DNA of 64,000 nucleotides, from assembly GCF_026319365.1 (NCBI RefSeq), contig NZ_JAPDMS010000001.1, positions 475,563 through 539,562 on the forward strand, given 5' to 3'. A program made the translations under genes and the position numbers. How positions within the stretch are numbered: the first letter of the stretch is position 1; every line of letters starts with the position of its first letter. The notes under the pieces were generated by a model. That model saw only the letters and a list, made by a program, of their open reading frames with translations. It did not search any database and was not told the DNA's origin. This stretch comes from Methylophaga sp. OBS1 (lineage in GTDB: Bacteria > Pseudomonadota > Gammaproteobacteria > Nitrosococcales > Methylophagaceae). Positions 11,981 through 22,869 of this stretch are shown piece by piece.

Positions 11981-12017
11981 TTTCCTGCTCCGTATGCAGA
12001 CGTTGCGCCGTCATTAA

Positions 12018-12033
12018 GTCCGGCCGGCCGGAC
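12018..12033. repeat. 16-bp perfect palindrome upstream of leuA
   Basis: GTCCGGCCGGCCGGAC is fully self-complementary and lies 37 bp before the leuA start codon. It has no T-run, so it is not a standard terminator. It could be an operator or an RNA hairpin in the leuA leader; I saw no leucine-rich leader peptide in the 190-bp gap. Confidence 0.35.
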
Positions 12034-12171
12034 AACATTCAAGTCTGTTCTGGTATTCGCAGGACTGAAATCTGGTTTTTGGGCCATCGTCGGCATCACG
12101 CTGATTGGTTTTTGCACCTAAAGTGCATCGCTATGCGTTAAATATTAGGGCTAAAAGCCTCGTCTGCCAAG

Positions 12172-12915
12172 TTATTTGCCGGTGTTACGTTCACTACGAT
12201 GTTGACGCAGTTTAAACAGGGTAAATACCGGACCGGAAACAGCATAGACCAGAAAAGCTGAAAACAGGATCAGCGGTGGGTCATTGGCGATCAGGGCAAA
12301 AATAAGTACCAGGGCCAGCATCTTGATAAAAGGCACCCGATTTTTCAAATCCAGTTCCTTGAAGCTGTAGTAGCGCATGGAACTGACCATCAAAATCGCC
12401 GCGAAAAACGTAATGGGCACCGCCACATTGCTGACCAGCGCTGGATCCAACCCCCGGTCGGTACCCAGCCAGACCCAGCCAGCTACACAGGCTGCAGCAG
12501 CAGGACTCGGCAGACCCTGGAAATAACGTTTATCAGCAGTGCCGATCTGGGTGTTAAAGCGAGCAAGACGCAAGGCGCCACAGGCAGCATAGATAAAGGC
12601 AATCATCCAGCCGAATTTGCCCATATCAAGCAAAGCCCAGAGGAACACGACCAGCGCTGGTGCCAGGCCGAAGGCGACCATATCAGACAGACTGTCATAT
12701 TCAGCACCGAAGGCGCTTTGTGTATTAGTCATTCTGGCGATACGGCCGTCCAGTCCATCCATGATCATCGCCACAAATATGGCGATAGCAGCAGCATCAA
12801 AATCCTGCCGGATTGCCGCGATAATGGCATAGAAACCGGCAAATAAACCTGCTGTTGTGAACAAATTCGGCAACAGGTAAATACCGCGTCGCTGCTGTTT
12901 GTCACTACTGACCAT
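12172..12915 (-). CDS. pssA: CDP-diacylglycerol--serine O-phosphatidyltransferase
   Basis: The 247-residue membrane protein has the CDP-alcohol phosphotransferase signature DG(x)2AR(x)8G(x)3D(x)3D at about residues 53-77 (DGRIAR...GAEYDSLSD). Several hydrophobic segments span the rest. It makes phosphatidylserine, the precursor of phosphatidylethanolamine, in the inner membrane. It is the type-II, multi-spanning form rather than the E. coli peripheral enzyme. It lies between ilvC and leuA on the same strand, a synteny seen in other Gammaproteobacteria. Confidence 0.92.
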   Translation of the reverse strand: MVSSDKQQRRGIYLLPNLFTTAGLFAGFYAIIAAIRQDFDAAAIAIFVAMIMDGLDGRIARMTNTQSAFGAEYDSLSDMVAFGLAPALVVFLWALLDMGKFGWMIAFIYAACGALRLARFNTQIGTADKRYFQGLPSPAAAACVAGWVWLGTDRGLDPALVSNVAVPITFFAAILMVSSMRYYSFKELDLKNRVPFIKMLALVLIFALIANDPPLILFSAFLVYAVSGPVFTLFKLRQHRSERNTGK

Positions 12916-12967
12916 GAATACACTCCCTGATATCGAATAAAAGCATTATGACATCTGCGCTATACAA

Positions 12968-13005
12968 ACAAAACGGGGACGGTCGTTTGCACAACCGTCC
13001 CCGTT
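12968..13005 (-). terminator. Terminator after ilvC
   Basis: A 12-bp perfect stem AACGGGGACGGT / ACCGTCCCCGTT with a 10-nt loop (12972-13005) is followed on the minus strand by TTTGTTTG. It sits 22 bp beyond the ilvC stop and separates ilvIHC from pssA. Confidence 0.8.
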
Positions 13006-13026
13006 CTTGACACGTGAAAAAGTCTT

Positions 13027-14070
<1,044 letters not shown>

Positions 14071-14090
14071 TTAAAGCGAAAGGGTGTTAA

Positions 14091-14585
14091 TTACAGGTGC
14101 AGACTTTTCTCACCACGGGCAATACCAGTGACACCGCTACGCACGGTTTCAATGATTTTGTGCTCAGCCAGGGCATCAATAAATGAGTCCAGCTTGGCAC
14201 AGGCACCGGTCAGCTCGATAGTGTATGTCGAGGTTGTAACGTCAATGATGTGACCACGGAAAATATCCGCCAGGCGTTTCACATCTTCACGCTGAGCCAT
14301 GGAAGATGCCTTGACTTTGATCAGCATCATTTCACGCTCAATGTGTGGTCCTTCAGTCAGATCCAGCAGTTTCACCACATCAACCAGCTTGTTCAGCTGC
14401 TTGGTGATTTGCTCGATAATGCGTTCGGTACCCGATGTCACGATGGTCATACGAGACAGCGTCGGGTCTTCGGTAGGCGCGACAGTCAAGGATTCGATGT
14501 TGTAACCCCGTGCAGAGAACAAACCGGCCACACGCGACAATGCCCCTGCTTCGTTTTCGATCAGGATGGAAATGATGTGACGCAT
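14091..14585 (-). CDS. ilvH: Acetolactate synthase small (regulatory) subunit
   Basis: The 164-residue product starts MRHIISILIENEAGALSRVA, the ACT-domain start of IlvH, and continues into a second regulatory domain. It stimulates the large subunit and confers valine feedback inhibition. The frame is open a further 28 codons upstream but that part overlaps ilvI and is not conserved, so the ATG at 14585 is chosen. It begins one base after the ilvI stop codon. Confidence 0.94.
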   Translation of the reverse strand: MRHIISILIENEAGALSRVAGLFSARGYNIESLTVAPTEDPTLSRMTIVTSGTERIIEQITKQLNKLVDVVKLLDLTEGPHIEREMMLIKVKASSMAQREDVKRLADIFRGHIIDVTTSTYTIELTGACAKLDSFIDALAEHKIIETVRSGVTGIARGEKSLHL

Positions 14586-14586
14586 G

Positions 14587-16329
14587 TTAAGACAGCTCCC
14601 TCTCTGGGTCTTGTGGTGGTTCACAGTAAGGCGACATATGCATGTCGTTATGTGCCTTACCCTGGGCAATCATCGGGTACACGTTTTCAGTCTGGTCAGT
14701 CACGATATCGAAGAACACCAGACGATCTTTCATCGCAAAACCGCGTTCCAGTTCTTTGCGCAGATCTTCCGGCTTCTCAATACGGATACCAACATGACCA
14801 TAACTCTCGGTCAGCTTGACGAAATCCGGCAATGACTCCATGTAGGAATGCGAGTAACGGTTTTCATAGAAAAATTCCTGCCACTGACGCACCATACCGA
14901 GATAACGATTATTGAGGGCAACAATCTTAACCGGCAAACCGTATTGCAGACAGGTTGACAGTTCCTGAATACACATCTGAATACTGCCCTCCCCCGTGAC
15001 ACAGATAACCGTATCTTCAGGGAAAGCAAACTGCACGCCCATAGCAGCCGGCAGACCAAAGCCCATGGTGCCGAGACCACCGGAATTAATCCAGCGGTTA
15101 GGTTCATCAAAGCCGTAGTACTGTGCCGCCCACATCTGATGCTGACCGACGTCAGAAGTCACATAGGCATCGCCATTGGTGATCTCATGGATCATCTCAA
15201 CGACCATCTGCGGTTTGATCTTGTCGCTGTTGCGGTCATAGGACAGGCACTTCATTCCACGCCAGCCGTTGATTTCCGCCCACCAGGCATCAATCGCCTT
15301 CTTGTCGGGTGACTTCTTGGTGGTTTCCAACAAGCCGTTCATTTCCTGCAATACATCAGGCACACTGCCTACGATTGGGATATCAACGGTAATCGTTTTT
15401 GAAATCGATGACGGGTCAATATCGATATGAATGATCTTGGCATCCGGGCAGAACTCGGCAATTTTGCCAGTAACCCGGTCATCAAAACGTGCACCGATAG
15501 CAATCAAGACATCGCAGTCATGCATCGCCATGTTGGCTTCGTAGGTACCGTGCATGCCCAGCATACCAATGAATTGCTCATCACTGGATGGGTAAGCCCC
15601 CAGCCCCATCAGGGTACTGGTAATCGGATAACCCAGCTTGCGCACAAACTTGCGAAGTTCTTCTGAACCTTTGCCCAATACCACACCGCCACCGGTGTAA
15701 ATCATCGGTTTCTTGGCAGACAGAAGCAGATCCACCGCGCGCTTGATCTGACCGCTATGGCCTTTCAAGGTCGGCTGGTAAGAACGCATCTGAACCGTTT
15801 CCGGGTAGTGGTATGGAATCTTGATATTCGGATCAGTAATGTCTTTCGGTACGTCGACTACAACCGGACCGGGACGGCCAGTGGTCGCAACATAGAAAGC
15901 TTTCTTAACGGTTTCCGCCAGATCATTAATGTCTTTAACCAGAAAGTTATGTTTGACGCACGGACGGGTGATACCCACGGCATCGACTTCTTGGAAGGCA
16001 TCACTACCGATGTTGGCAGTCGCGACCTGACCGGTAATAACCACCATAGGAATAGAGTCCATATAGGCAGTGGCAATACCGGTAACGGCATTGGTAGCAC
16101 CAGGACCCGATGTGACTAAGACGACACCAGGCTTACCTGTAGCCCGTGCATAACCATCTGCTGCATGCGTCGCTGCCTGTTCGTGGCGCACCAGGACGTG
16201 TTTGACATCCTCCTGGTTATACAGTGCATCGTAGATATGCAGCACTGCACCGCCCGGATAACCGAACAGGAAATCGACACCTTCGTCTTTGAGACACTGA
16301 ACCAGTATCTCGCCACCGCTTAATTCCAC
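14587..16329 (-). CDS. ilvI: Acetolactate synthase large subunit
   Basis: The roughly 580-residue ThDP enzyme joins two pyruvates, or pyruvate and 2-ketobutyrate, as the first common step of branched-chain synthesis. It shows [15 protein letters not shown] with the catalytic Glu region following ([16 protein letters not shown]), and a ThDP/Mg2+ GDG-like segment VTGEGSIQM in the C-terminal third. The start is most likely the GTG at 16329, preceded by GAGG at 7-8 nt. An upstream GTG at 16353 is in frame but lacks a ribosome site and would add eight non-conserved residues. Confidence 0.93.
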   Translation of the reverse strand: MELSGGEILVQCLKDEGVDFLFGYPGGAVLHIYDALYNQEDVKHVLVRHEQAATHAADGYARATGKPGVVLVTSGPGATNAVTGIATAYMDSIPMVVITGQVATANIGSDAFQEVDAVGITRPCVKHNFLVKDINDLAETVKKAFYVATTGRPGPVVVDVPKDITDPNIKIPYHYPETVQMRSYQPTLKGHSGQIKRAVDLLLSAKKPMIYTGGGVVLGKGSEELRKFVRKLGYPITSTLMGLGAYPSSDEQFIGMLGMHGTYEANMAMHDCDVLIAIGARFDDRVTGKIAEFCPDAKIIHIDIDPSSISKTITVDIPIVGSVPDVLQEMNGLLETTKKSPDKKAIDAWWAEINGWRGMKCLSYDRNSDKIKPQMVVEMIHEITNGDAYVTSDVGQHQMWAAQYYGFDEPNRWINSGGLGTMGFGLPAAMGVQFAFPEDTVICVTGEGSIQMCIQELSTCLQYGLPVKIVALNNRYLGMVRQWQEFFYENRYSHSYMESLPDFVKLTESYGHVGIRIEKPEDLRKELERGFAMKDRLVFFDIVTDQTENVYPMIAQGKAHNDMHMSPYCEPPQDPERELS

Positions 16330-16380
16330 GTGTTTCCCTCTTAATCTCGTCACGAGAAGCTTAAAAACATCAAACGTGTA

Positions 16381-16409
16381 AAGTTACTTGTAATGCGTGA
16401 TAAGGTCAA
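16381..16409 (-). promoter_or_regulatory. Candidate sigma-70 promoter of ilvIHC
   Basis: On the minus strand TTGACC (16404-16409) is separated by 17 bp from TAACTT (16381-16386), about 50 bp before the ilvI start. The -35 is good and the -10 is weak, so this is tentative. Confidence 0.35.
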
Positions 16410-16487
16410 GAACAAGCGCTGTTGCCCTTCGAGCGCGGATCACAAGTTTTTCAGCTTAAGCTATTTGCTATGGCATAATTCGCGGCT

Positions 16488-17537
16488 ATGACACAAATAA
16501 AACCAACTGAAATTACCCTCACCCGTCCCGACGACTGGCATCTCCACTTGCGGGACGATTCTGCACTTTCCCGCACCGTGCCCGACACCGCGCGCGTATT
16601 CGCCCGTGCGATTGTGATGCCTAATTTACGCCCGCCGGTGACGACTGTCGACATGGCCCGGGATTATCGTCAGCGCATCATGGCCGCATTGCCTGAAGAC
16701 AGTGTATTTCAGCCATTAATGACCCTGTACCTGACAGACAACACCCGCGCCGATGAAATTCACCGCGCCAAAGACAGCGGGTTTGTTCATGCTGTCAAAC
16801 TTTACCCGGCCGGTGCAACCACCAATTCCGATGCCGGTGTCACTGACCTCAAACATTGCCACGCTGCTTTGGAAGCCATGCAGGAGCGCGGCGTTCCACT
16901 GCTGGTTCATGGTGAGGTCACCAGTGCCGATATCGACGTCTTTGATCGCGAAAAAGTCTTCATCGACCGCGTGCTGCAACCGCTGTTAAAAGACTTTCCT
17001 GAACTTAAAGTCGTGTTCGAACATATCACCACTGCCGATGCCGCGGTGTTTGTTGCCGAAGCGGAAGATCGTATCGCTGCCACCATCACACCACATCACT
17101 TGCTGCTGAACCGCAATGATCTGCTGGTTGGTGGTATTCACCCGCATCATTACTGTTTGCCGGTATTAAAGCGCAATACCCATCAACAGGCGTTGATTCA
17201 GGCGGCGACCAGTGGCAGTCCCAAGTTCTTTCTGGGGACTGACAGTGCACCACACCCGCGTGCAGGCAAAGAGAGTAGTTGCGGCTGCGCAGGTATTTAC
17301 AGTGCTCATGCGGCTATTGAGCTCTACGCTGAAGCGTTTGAAATGGCCGGCGCGCTGGACAAACTGGAAGGCTTTGCCAGCTTACATGGCCCTGACTTTT
17401 ATGGTCTGCCCAGAAATACCGACAACATCACCCTGACCAAACAAAACTGGCAGGTGCCGGATAAGTTGAGTTTCGCCGGTGATGAATTGGTACCGATGCG
17501 GGCAGGCGGGCTGATTGGCTGGCAACTAACGGCCTGA
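16488..17537 (+). CDS. pyrC: Dihydroorotase (PyrC, class II type)
   Basis: The 349-residue amidohydrolase cyclises carbamoyl aspartate in pyrimidine synthesis. Zinc-site motifs are in order: [10 protein letters not shown] (about residues 15-24), the carbamylated-lysine segment [17 protein letters not shown] (about 102-118), HGEV (about 143), FEHITT (about 181) and GTDSAPH near residue 254. The length matches E. coli PyrC. It is divergent from ilvI and its last 12 bp overlap the 3' end of the convergent diguanylate cyclase gene. Confidence 0.95.
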   Translation: MTQIKPTEITLTRPDDWHLHLRDDSALSRTVPDTARVFARAIVMPNLRPPVTTVDMARDYRQRIMAALPEDSVFQPLMTLYLTDNTRADEIHRAKDSGFVHAVKLYPAGATTNSDAGVTDLKHCHAALEAMQERGVPLLVHGEVTSADIDVFDREKVFIDRVLQPLLKDFPELKVVFEHITTADAAVFVAEAEDRIAATITPHHLLLNRNDLLVGGIHPHHYCLPVLKRNTHQQALIQAATSGSPKFFLGTDSAPHPRAGKESSCGCAGIYSAHAAIELYAEAFEMAGALDKLEGFASLHGPDFYGLPRNTDNITLTKQNWQVPDKLSFAGDELVPMRAGGLIGWQLTA

Positions 17538-18503
17538 TTGTTCTTTTTTCGATCGGTTTTTGCGCTGGTACATCAACTGATCGCCCTCGGCCAGCAGATC
17601 GTCCAGATCCTGATGTTTAGCTGGATCGAAATGAACCACGCCATGAGAGTATGCAATTTTGTAATCCAGCGGTTGCTCACGGTTGGCCTGCTCGACCATG
17701 CCGGTAAAGCGGGTGAGAATCTTGTCTACATCTGATTTGTTTGTGTTAGGCAGGAGCAGCGCGAACTCGTCACCGCCAATCCGGGCAGCAATATCGCTCT
17801 GCCGACAGATCTTTTTCAGCATACTGGAGAAAGTTTTCAATGCCTTGTCACCCTCGGCATGACCGAATTGGTCATTGATAGGTTTGAAGTTATTCAGATC
17901 AAGAAACACCAGGCTGACAGGTAAATTCTGACGCTGACACAGACTCAGCGCCTGATTGGCATTTGAGAAAAAACCGCGGCGGTTCGGAATTTCAGTCAAT
18001 TCATCGACTGTCGCCAATTGCACAGCCTGAATTTCATGTTCGACGATCTTTGCCAGATCTTCGAGTATAAGGCGCTCACGGCGACTGAAGTGACGGGGCT
18101 TGGAATCCAGAAGGCAAAGCGTCCCCAGTTTCTTACCATCAAGGTAGCGAATTGGATAGCCAGCGTAGAAGCGAATATGAGGCTCACCGATGACCAGCGG
18201 ATTATCTGCAAAGCGCGGATCCTGGTGTGTATCTTCAATCACGAACGCTTCATCGCCGAGAATGGCATGACCGCAAAAAGAGACATCTCTGTCTGTCTCT
18301 GTCAGATTCGCTCCCTGGCAGGACTTGAACCACTGACGGTTTTCATCAACCAGACTCACCAACGCAACAGGGACTTCAAACACATGCAATGCCAGTCGGG
18401 TCAGTCTGTCGAAACGCTCGTCCCTGTCAGTATCAAGAAGATTCAGCGACCTCAGCGTGACGATGCGTGATTCTTCATCAACCGGTTTTGCTGGAATTTG
18501 CAT
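17526..18503 (-). CDS. GAF-GGDEF diguanylate cyclase
   Basis: The 325-residue soluble protein has a GAF domain (about residues 28-160, including SFCGHAIL, a pattern common in GAF-GGDEF proteins) and a GGDEF domain (about 165-320). The active-site motif GGDEF is intact at 243-247, and the product-inhibition motif RxxD is at 234-237, exactly five residues earlier. It should make cyclic di-GMP under feedback control. The ATG at 18503 has GGAG five bases upstream; longer upstream frames lack this. Ligand of the GAF domain unknown. Confidence 0.88.
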   Translation of the reverse strand: MQIPAKPVDEESRIVTLRSLNLLDTDRDERFDRLTRLALHVFEVPVALVSLVDENRQWFKSCQGANLTETDRDVSFCGHAILGDEAFVIEDTHQDPRFADNPLVIGEPHIRFYAGYPIRYLDGKKLGTLCLLDSKPRHFSRRERLILEDLAKIVEHEIQAVQLATVDELTEIPNRRGFFSNANQALSLCQRQNLPVSLVFLDLNNFKPINDQFGHAEGDKALKTFSSMLKKICRQSDIAARIGGDEFALLLPNTNKSDVDKILTRFTGMVEQANREQPLDYKIAYSHGVVHFDPAKHQDLDDLLAEGDQLMYQRKNRSKKEQSGR

Positions 18504-18601
18504 ACGGGCTCCATTTACTGACTGAATTGCAACATAACACACTCTGACACAAGAACTGTCACCATAACTCCAGTCGATTATGTGAAACAGCGCACAGAAA
18601 T

Positions 18602-18631
18602 AAAAAACCCCGAGCCAGGGCTCAGGGTTTG
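18602..18631 (-). terminator. Terminator after purC
   Basis: On the minus strand AAACCCTGAGCC-CT-GGCTCGGGGTTT forms a hairpin followed directly by a TTTTTT tract (18602-18607). It is 28 bp beyond the purC stop. Confidence 0.8.
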
Positions 18632-18658
18632 TTTACTTGAATTTGTTTGAATCAGGAC

Positions 18659-19369
18659 TCAGAGTGGTACACCAATGCGCTGAGCGACTTCTTCATAAGC
18701 CTCAATAACACCGCCCAGGCCTTGCCTGAAACGATCCTTATCCAACTTCTTGCGGGTTTCGGCGTCCCATAAACGACAACCATCCGGACTAAACTCGTCA
18801 CCCAGATAGACGGCCCCTTTAAACAGACCAAACTCCAGCTTGTAATCGACCAGAATCATACCCGCATCAGCAAACAGCTTCTTCAAAAGCTCATTAACTT
18901 TGAACGTTAACGCTTTCATTTCATTGACTTCTTCAGGCTTTGCCCAGCCAAATGTTTCGATGTGATACTCATTAACCATGGGGTCATGCAGCGCGTCATT
19001 TTTGAGGAAAAATTCAAACACCGGCGGCGTCAGTTCCATACCATCTTCCACCCCCAGACGACGGACCAGACTGCCGGATGCCACATTACGCACCACACAT
19101 TCAACCGGAATCATCTTCATATTTTTGACCAGAGACTCGGTATCATTGAGCCGTTTTTCAAAATGAGTCGGCACGCCGTTATCGGCAAGATACTGCATGA
19201 TGTGAGCATTGAATTTATTATTGACTTCACCTTTTCGGCTCAGCTGTTCAACTTTTTCCCCGTCAAAGGCGGATGTATCGTCTCTGAAACTCAGGACCAC
19301 GTAATCATTGTCATCAGTGGCAAAAACGCTTTTGGCCTTGCCTGAGTACAGTTCTTGTTTCTTTTCCAT
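18659..19369 (-). CDS. purC: Phosphoribosylaminoimidazole-succinocarboxamide synthase (SAICAR synthetase)
   Basis: The 236-residue product begins with [24 protein letters not shown], the ATP-binding start of bacterial PurC. It also has [16 protein letters not shown] and LVDYKLEFG, conserved substrate-site segments. It joins CAIR and aspartate in purine synthesis. It is the last gene of the dapA-bamC-MBL-purC series, an order also found in pseudomonads, and is followed by a strong terminator. Confidence 0.95.
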   Translation of the reverse strand: MEKKQELYSGKAKSVFATDDNDYVVLSFRDDTSAFDGEKVEQLSRKGEVNNKFNAHIMQYLADNGVPTHFEKRLNDTESLVKNMKMIPVECVVRNVASGSLVRRLGVEDGMELTPPVFEFFLKNDALHDPMVNEYHIETFGWAKPEEVNEMKALTFKVNELLKKLFADAGMILVDYKLEFGLFKGAVYLGDEFSPDGCRLWDAETRKKLDKDRFRQGLGGVIEAYEEVAQRIGVPL

Positions 19370-19380
19370 TGCTATTCTCT

Positions 19381-20148
19381 TTATCGAGTGACCAGTTCGC
19401 GCCAGCCAAAGCCAGCATTCTGTTCAGCGACACCTATCCAGTTTTCTTCACACTGCAGGGCCCTAGCCAGTAACGGGACGACAATCGACGGACAGTTGTT
19501 CTTTTCCGAGATATGCATCGCCATGATGTGTTGTAATTTCGAGGTGTCAATTTTCTCAAGTAATGTGGCAGATTGCACGTTATTTAAATGCCCCAGCCGA
19601 CCGCCGACCCGACGTTTCAAATGCTCGGGATACTCACCCTGCTCCAGCATTGTGACGTCGTGGTTGGTTTCCAGCAACAGACCGTCGCAGGCGTTGAGTG
19701 TCTCTTCGATCAACGGCGTGATGGAGCCCACATCGGTGAGCAGGCCCAAACGGTGCAAACCGCTGCTGAAGACGAACTGACTGGGTTCACGGGCATCATG
19801 TGGCACCGGGAATGGCTCCACCTCAATATCGTTGAGGGTGAAGCGCTCATGACAGTTGAACTCGCGAATATGGGTAGCGATATCTGCGGGCAGGCATCCT
19901 GCTGTACCGGGCGTAGCATAGACTGGCAGACGATGCTTGCGGGCCATGACCCTGACACCAGCCATGTGATCGGCATGTTCATGAGTAATCAGAATCGCTG
20001 TGAGCGAAGGCGCATCAATATCAAGCTGATGCAGTCTTTTCTCAGCTTCACGAGCAGAAAAACCACAATCAATCATGAGCGTGGTTTTTCCGTGCGTGAC
20101 TATGGTTGCATTACCTCGACTACCGCTACCGAGGGACGCAAAACGCAT
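19381..20148 (-). CDS. MBL-fold metallo-hydrolase, YycJ-like
   Basis: The 255-residue protein shows the metallo-beta-lactamase metal motif [10 protein letters not shown] (about residues 55-64). An early [13 protein letters not shown] segment and PHDAREP (about 115) are typical of YycJ/WalJ-type hydrolases. The family includes DNA- or phosphodiester-acting enzymes, but the substrate here is not known. Its start shares a base with the bamC stop (TAATG), so the two are translationally coupled. The bamC-MBL-purC order is conserved in related gammaproteobacteria. Confidence 0.85.
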   Translation of the reverse strand: MRFASLGSGSRGNATIVTHGKTTLMIDCGFSAREAEKRLHQLDIDAPSLTAILITHEHADHMAGVRVMARKHRLPVYATPGTAGCLPADIATHIREFNCHERFTLNDIEVEPFPVPHDAREPSQFVFSSGLHRLGLLTDVGSITPLIEETLNACDGLLLETNHDVTMLEQGEYPEHLKRRVGGRLGHLNNVQSATLLEKIDTSKLQHIMAMHISEKNNCPSIVVPLLARALQCEENWIGVAEQNAGFGWRELVTR

Positions 20149-21179
20149 TAGGGTGCAAGCTGCTCCTGAATCAGATTCAACAGGCGTTTGGCAGTATCAC
20201 TGGAGGTACGCTTCTCTTCCGCGTCCATGACCACCACTCGTGTATCTGATGCCTCTGAAATCAGTTTGATGTAGTAATACTCTTCCGGCTTTTCTTCTAC
20301 TTCATCACGCCAGAAAGCGAGACCACTGAAGAAACCCTTTTCTTCCTGCTCGATTTCCTTGAATGGATCGATGTAACGCACAAAGTAGTAACCCAGGCTG
20401 CGATCGCGATCTTCAACAGAGAAACCTTTGCTGTCCAGAACGCGACCGACACGACGCCAGGCAGTCTGGAAATCCTGTTCGATAAACAGACTTTGTTGAC
20501 CGCCCTCTTCATCGATCAACAGCACGCGGGCAGTTTCTTCCGGTGGGGGTGCAGGCTGGGCGATGCGCATTTCCTGTACGTCTTCTTTGTACAGGGTACC
20601 CAGATAATCGGCGAGCTGACGCAGTGTTGCTTCATTCTTCTGAGAGTTAGTCCGGGTTTCATCCACGGCGCTTAAGTAAACTTTGGATTGTTTGGAGGTA
20701 TCGCCCCGTTCCATGCGAATGCGATAAGCATAGCCATCGGCATCTGGCGCTGTATCCATCAGGCCAATACGACTGTCGATGCGTGCTATAGCCAGGCCCT
20801 GGGTGGCCCAGAACTCCTGAATACGCTGCCATGTCACGTCCCGCTCACCGGGTACAACAAGGTGACGGCTTGCCCCTTCACCCGCCAGAGACGGTTTTTT
20901 ATCTGGCTGTATGTTGTATTTGGCAGCGAGCGGATTATTTGAGGCTTCCTCAAACTCTGAATAGGTGGCCGTCGAATCTTTCTCACCGGCAATAACATCA
21001 TTGATGCGGTTGGTACTCAGCTCAGGCGGCACGTCCAGTGGCGGCATGGTTTCGGCACGACGATATTCCTGCGTGTTGTCAGGCACCACCTGGTCCAGAT
21101 TTGAAAATGCGCCACAAGCACTCAGTACGGACGCCATCATGACGACCAGCGATGTTTGTTTGAAATGTTTCGCGTTCAT
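20148..21179 (-). CDS. bamC: Outer-membrane assembly lipoprotein BamC
   Basis: The 343-residue product has a lipoprotein signal (SVLSACG, Cys at about residue 22). An acidic unstructured N-terminal region follows, with QVVPDNTQEYRRAETMPPLD resembling the BamC segment that packs on BamD. Two helix-grip domains come after it (about 100-210 and 225-340). BamC is an accessory part of the BAM complex that inserts beta-barrels. The dapA-bamC order is the classical one (dapA-nlpB). Confidence 0.92.
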   Translation of the reverse strand: MNAKHFKQTSLVVMMASVLSACGAFSNLDQVVPDNTQEYRRAETMPPLDVPPELSTNRINDVIAGEKDSTATYSEFEEASNNPLAAKYNIQPDKKPSLAGEGASRHLVVPGERDVTWQRIQEFWATQGLAIARIDSRIGLMDTAPDADGYAYRIRMERGDTSKQSKVYLSAVDETRTNSQKNEATLRQLADYLGTLYKEDVQEMRIAQPAPPPEETARVLLIDEEGGQQSLFIEQDFQTAWRRVGRVLDSKGFSVEDRDRSLGYYFVRYIDPFKEIEQEEKGFFSGLAFWRDEVEEKPEEYYYIKLISEASDTRVVVMDAEEKRTSSDTAKRLLNLIQEQLAP

Positions 21180-21202
21180 TTAATAAAGTTCACCCATTTA
21201 TT

Positions 21203-22081
21203 CTAATTCAGAACACCCGCCGTAATGAGGGCCTCACGCACTGACTGATGGTATTTTTCCGATAATACCGTCATGGGCAGACGAATCCCTTTCGGAATCA
21301 TTCCCATTTCAGCCAACGCCCATTTAACAGGAATCGGGTTAGCCTCGACAAATAAAAATTGATGAAGGGCAACCAATTTCTGGTTAATTTCCCGTGCTTT
21401 CTCCTCGTCGCCGTTGATGGCAGCCATGCACATATCATGCATCAGACGCGGTGCCACATTCGCTGTGACGGATATCACACCACAGCCACCGGCCAGGATA
21501 AAGTCAACGGTGTTGGCGTCTTCGCCGGTATACAACTCAAAGTCTTCCGTCGCCAACTGACGGATTTGCTGCACCCGGGAGACATCGCCGGAGGCTTCCT
21601 TGATACCAAGGATATTACGGATTTCAGATAAACGTCCGACTGTCTCCGGTAGCAGGTCGGAAGCGGTCCGGCCGGGCACATTATATAAAATTTGCGGAAT
21701 ATCGACTGCCTCAGCAATCGCTTTGAAATGCAGGTACATGCCTTCCTGGGTAGGCTTATTATAGTAGGGTGCTACCAGTAAGGCCGCATCAGCGCCCAGA
21801 TCTTTGGCGTATTCAGTGAGCTCAATCGCTTCCGAAGTCGAGTTGGCGCCGGTACCCGCCAATACAGGGATGCGGCCGTTAACCTGCTCTACCACCTTGC
21901 GGATCACACCACAGTGTTCCTCGACGCTCAAAGTAGCAGACTCACCGGTCGTGCCGACAGCGACGATGGCATCGGTTCCTTCGCTGATATGAAACTCAAT
22001 CAGCTTTCGCAGGCTGTCATCATCCAGTGCACCATCTTCATGCATCGGGGTGACAAGCGCTACCATACTGCCGCTATACAT
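21203..22081 (-). CDS. dapA: 4-Hydroxy-tetrahydrodipicolinate synthase
   Basis: The 292-residue (beta/alpha)8 aldolase has [10 protein letters not shown] (about residues 43-52), LYNVPGRT with the catalytic Tyr (about 132-139) and the Schiff-base lysine in LGIKEASGD (about 158-166). It condenses pyruvate with aspartate semialdehyde in lysine and diaminopimelate synthesis. It is the first gene of a dapA-bamC-MBL-purC unit and is divergent from bcp. Confidence 0.96.
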   Translation of the reverse strand: MYSGSMVALVTPMHEDGALDDDSLRKLIEFHISEGTDAIVAVGTTGESATLSVEEHCGVIRKVVEQVNGRIPVLAGTGANSTSEAIELTEYAKDLGADAALLVAPYYNKPTQEGMYLHFKAIAEAVDIPQILYNVPGRTASDLLPETVGRLSEIRNILGIKEASGDVSRVQQIRQLATEDFELYTGEDANTVDFILAGGCGVISVTANVAPRLMHDMCMAAINGDEEKAREINQKLVALHQFLFVEANPIPVKWALAEMGMIPKGIRLPMTVLSEKYHQSVREALITAGVLN

Positions 22082-22201
22082 AATCTTTGAGACTCCGGAA
22101 AAATAACAGGCATGGTACTTTGCCTGCCTGTTGATGACAAGATCAGCGATGATTGTGTAAGGTACGTTTCTCCCTAAATCGTTTCAAAACAGGATGATCA
22201 G

Positions 22202-22669
22202 ATGAGTCAAGTTGCAGTGGGACAAAAAGTCCCTGACTTTGAAGTACCCAGCACCGGCGATAAAACCTTCCGCCTCTCTGACTTTAAAGGCAAAAATGTG
22301 CTGATTTATTTCTATCCCAAAGACAACACACCGGGCTGTACCACTGAGGGTCAGAACTTCCGTGACAACATCGAATTTTTTGACCAGCACGATACTGTGA
22401 TTGTGGGTGTGTCCCGTGACAGTCTGAGGAAACATGAAAACTTCAAGGAAAAACAGTGCTTTCCGTTTGACCTGTTATCTGATGAAGATGAAGCCGTCTG
22501 TCAATTATTCGATGTCATCAAGCTCAAAAAAATGTACGGCAAAGAACACCTGGGCATTGAACGCAGTACTTTCCTGATCGATAAAGCGGGTGTACTTCGT
22601 CATGAGTGGCGCAAGGTCAAAGTAAAAGAACATGTTGATGAAGTGAAAGAAGTTATATCAGCACTTTAA
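22202..22669 (+). CDS. bcp: Thiol peroxidase / peroxiredoxin Bcp
   Basis: The 155-residue product has the thioredoxin-fold peroxiredoxin motif FYPKDNTPGCTTEGQNFRDN, whose Cys (about residue 46) is the peroxidatic cysteine. The Bcp resolving Cys five residues later is replaced by Asn (GCTTEGQ), so it probably resolves through another thiol. It reduces hydroperoxides in the cytoplasm. It is divergent from dapA across 120 bp, also seen in E. coli. Confidence 0.93.
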   Translation: MSQVAVGQKVPDFEVPSTGDKTFRLSDFKGKNVLIYFYPKDNTPGCTTEGQNFRDNIEFFDQHDTVIVGVSRDSLRKHENFKEKQCFPFDLLSDEDEAVCQLFDVIKLKKMYGKEHLGIERSTFLIDKAGVLRHEWRKVKVKEHVDEVKEVISAL

Positions 22670-22869
22670 ATACCTATTTTAAGTTAATGGTTTTTATCAC
22701 AAATATCGGCACTAATTTGGACCATTAATATTACAAATCAGTCTCATTCGCACTATTCCGGTGCACTGGTCTGATACCGGTGTGCCGGAATACCGAATGA
22801 AAACATCGGCTTAATCCGGTGGCGCAGGATTTGCTCGGTGTGTTTCGGATAGACCACAAGAGAAACACA

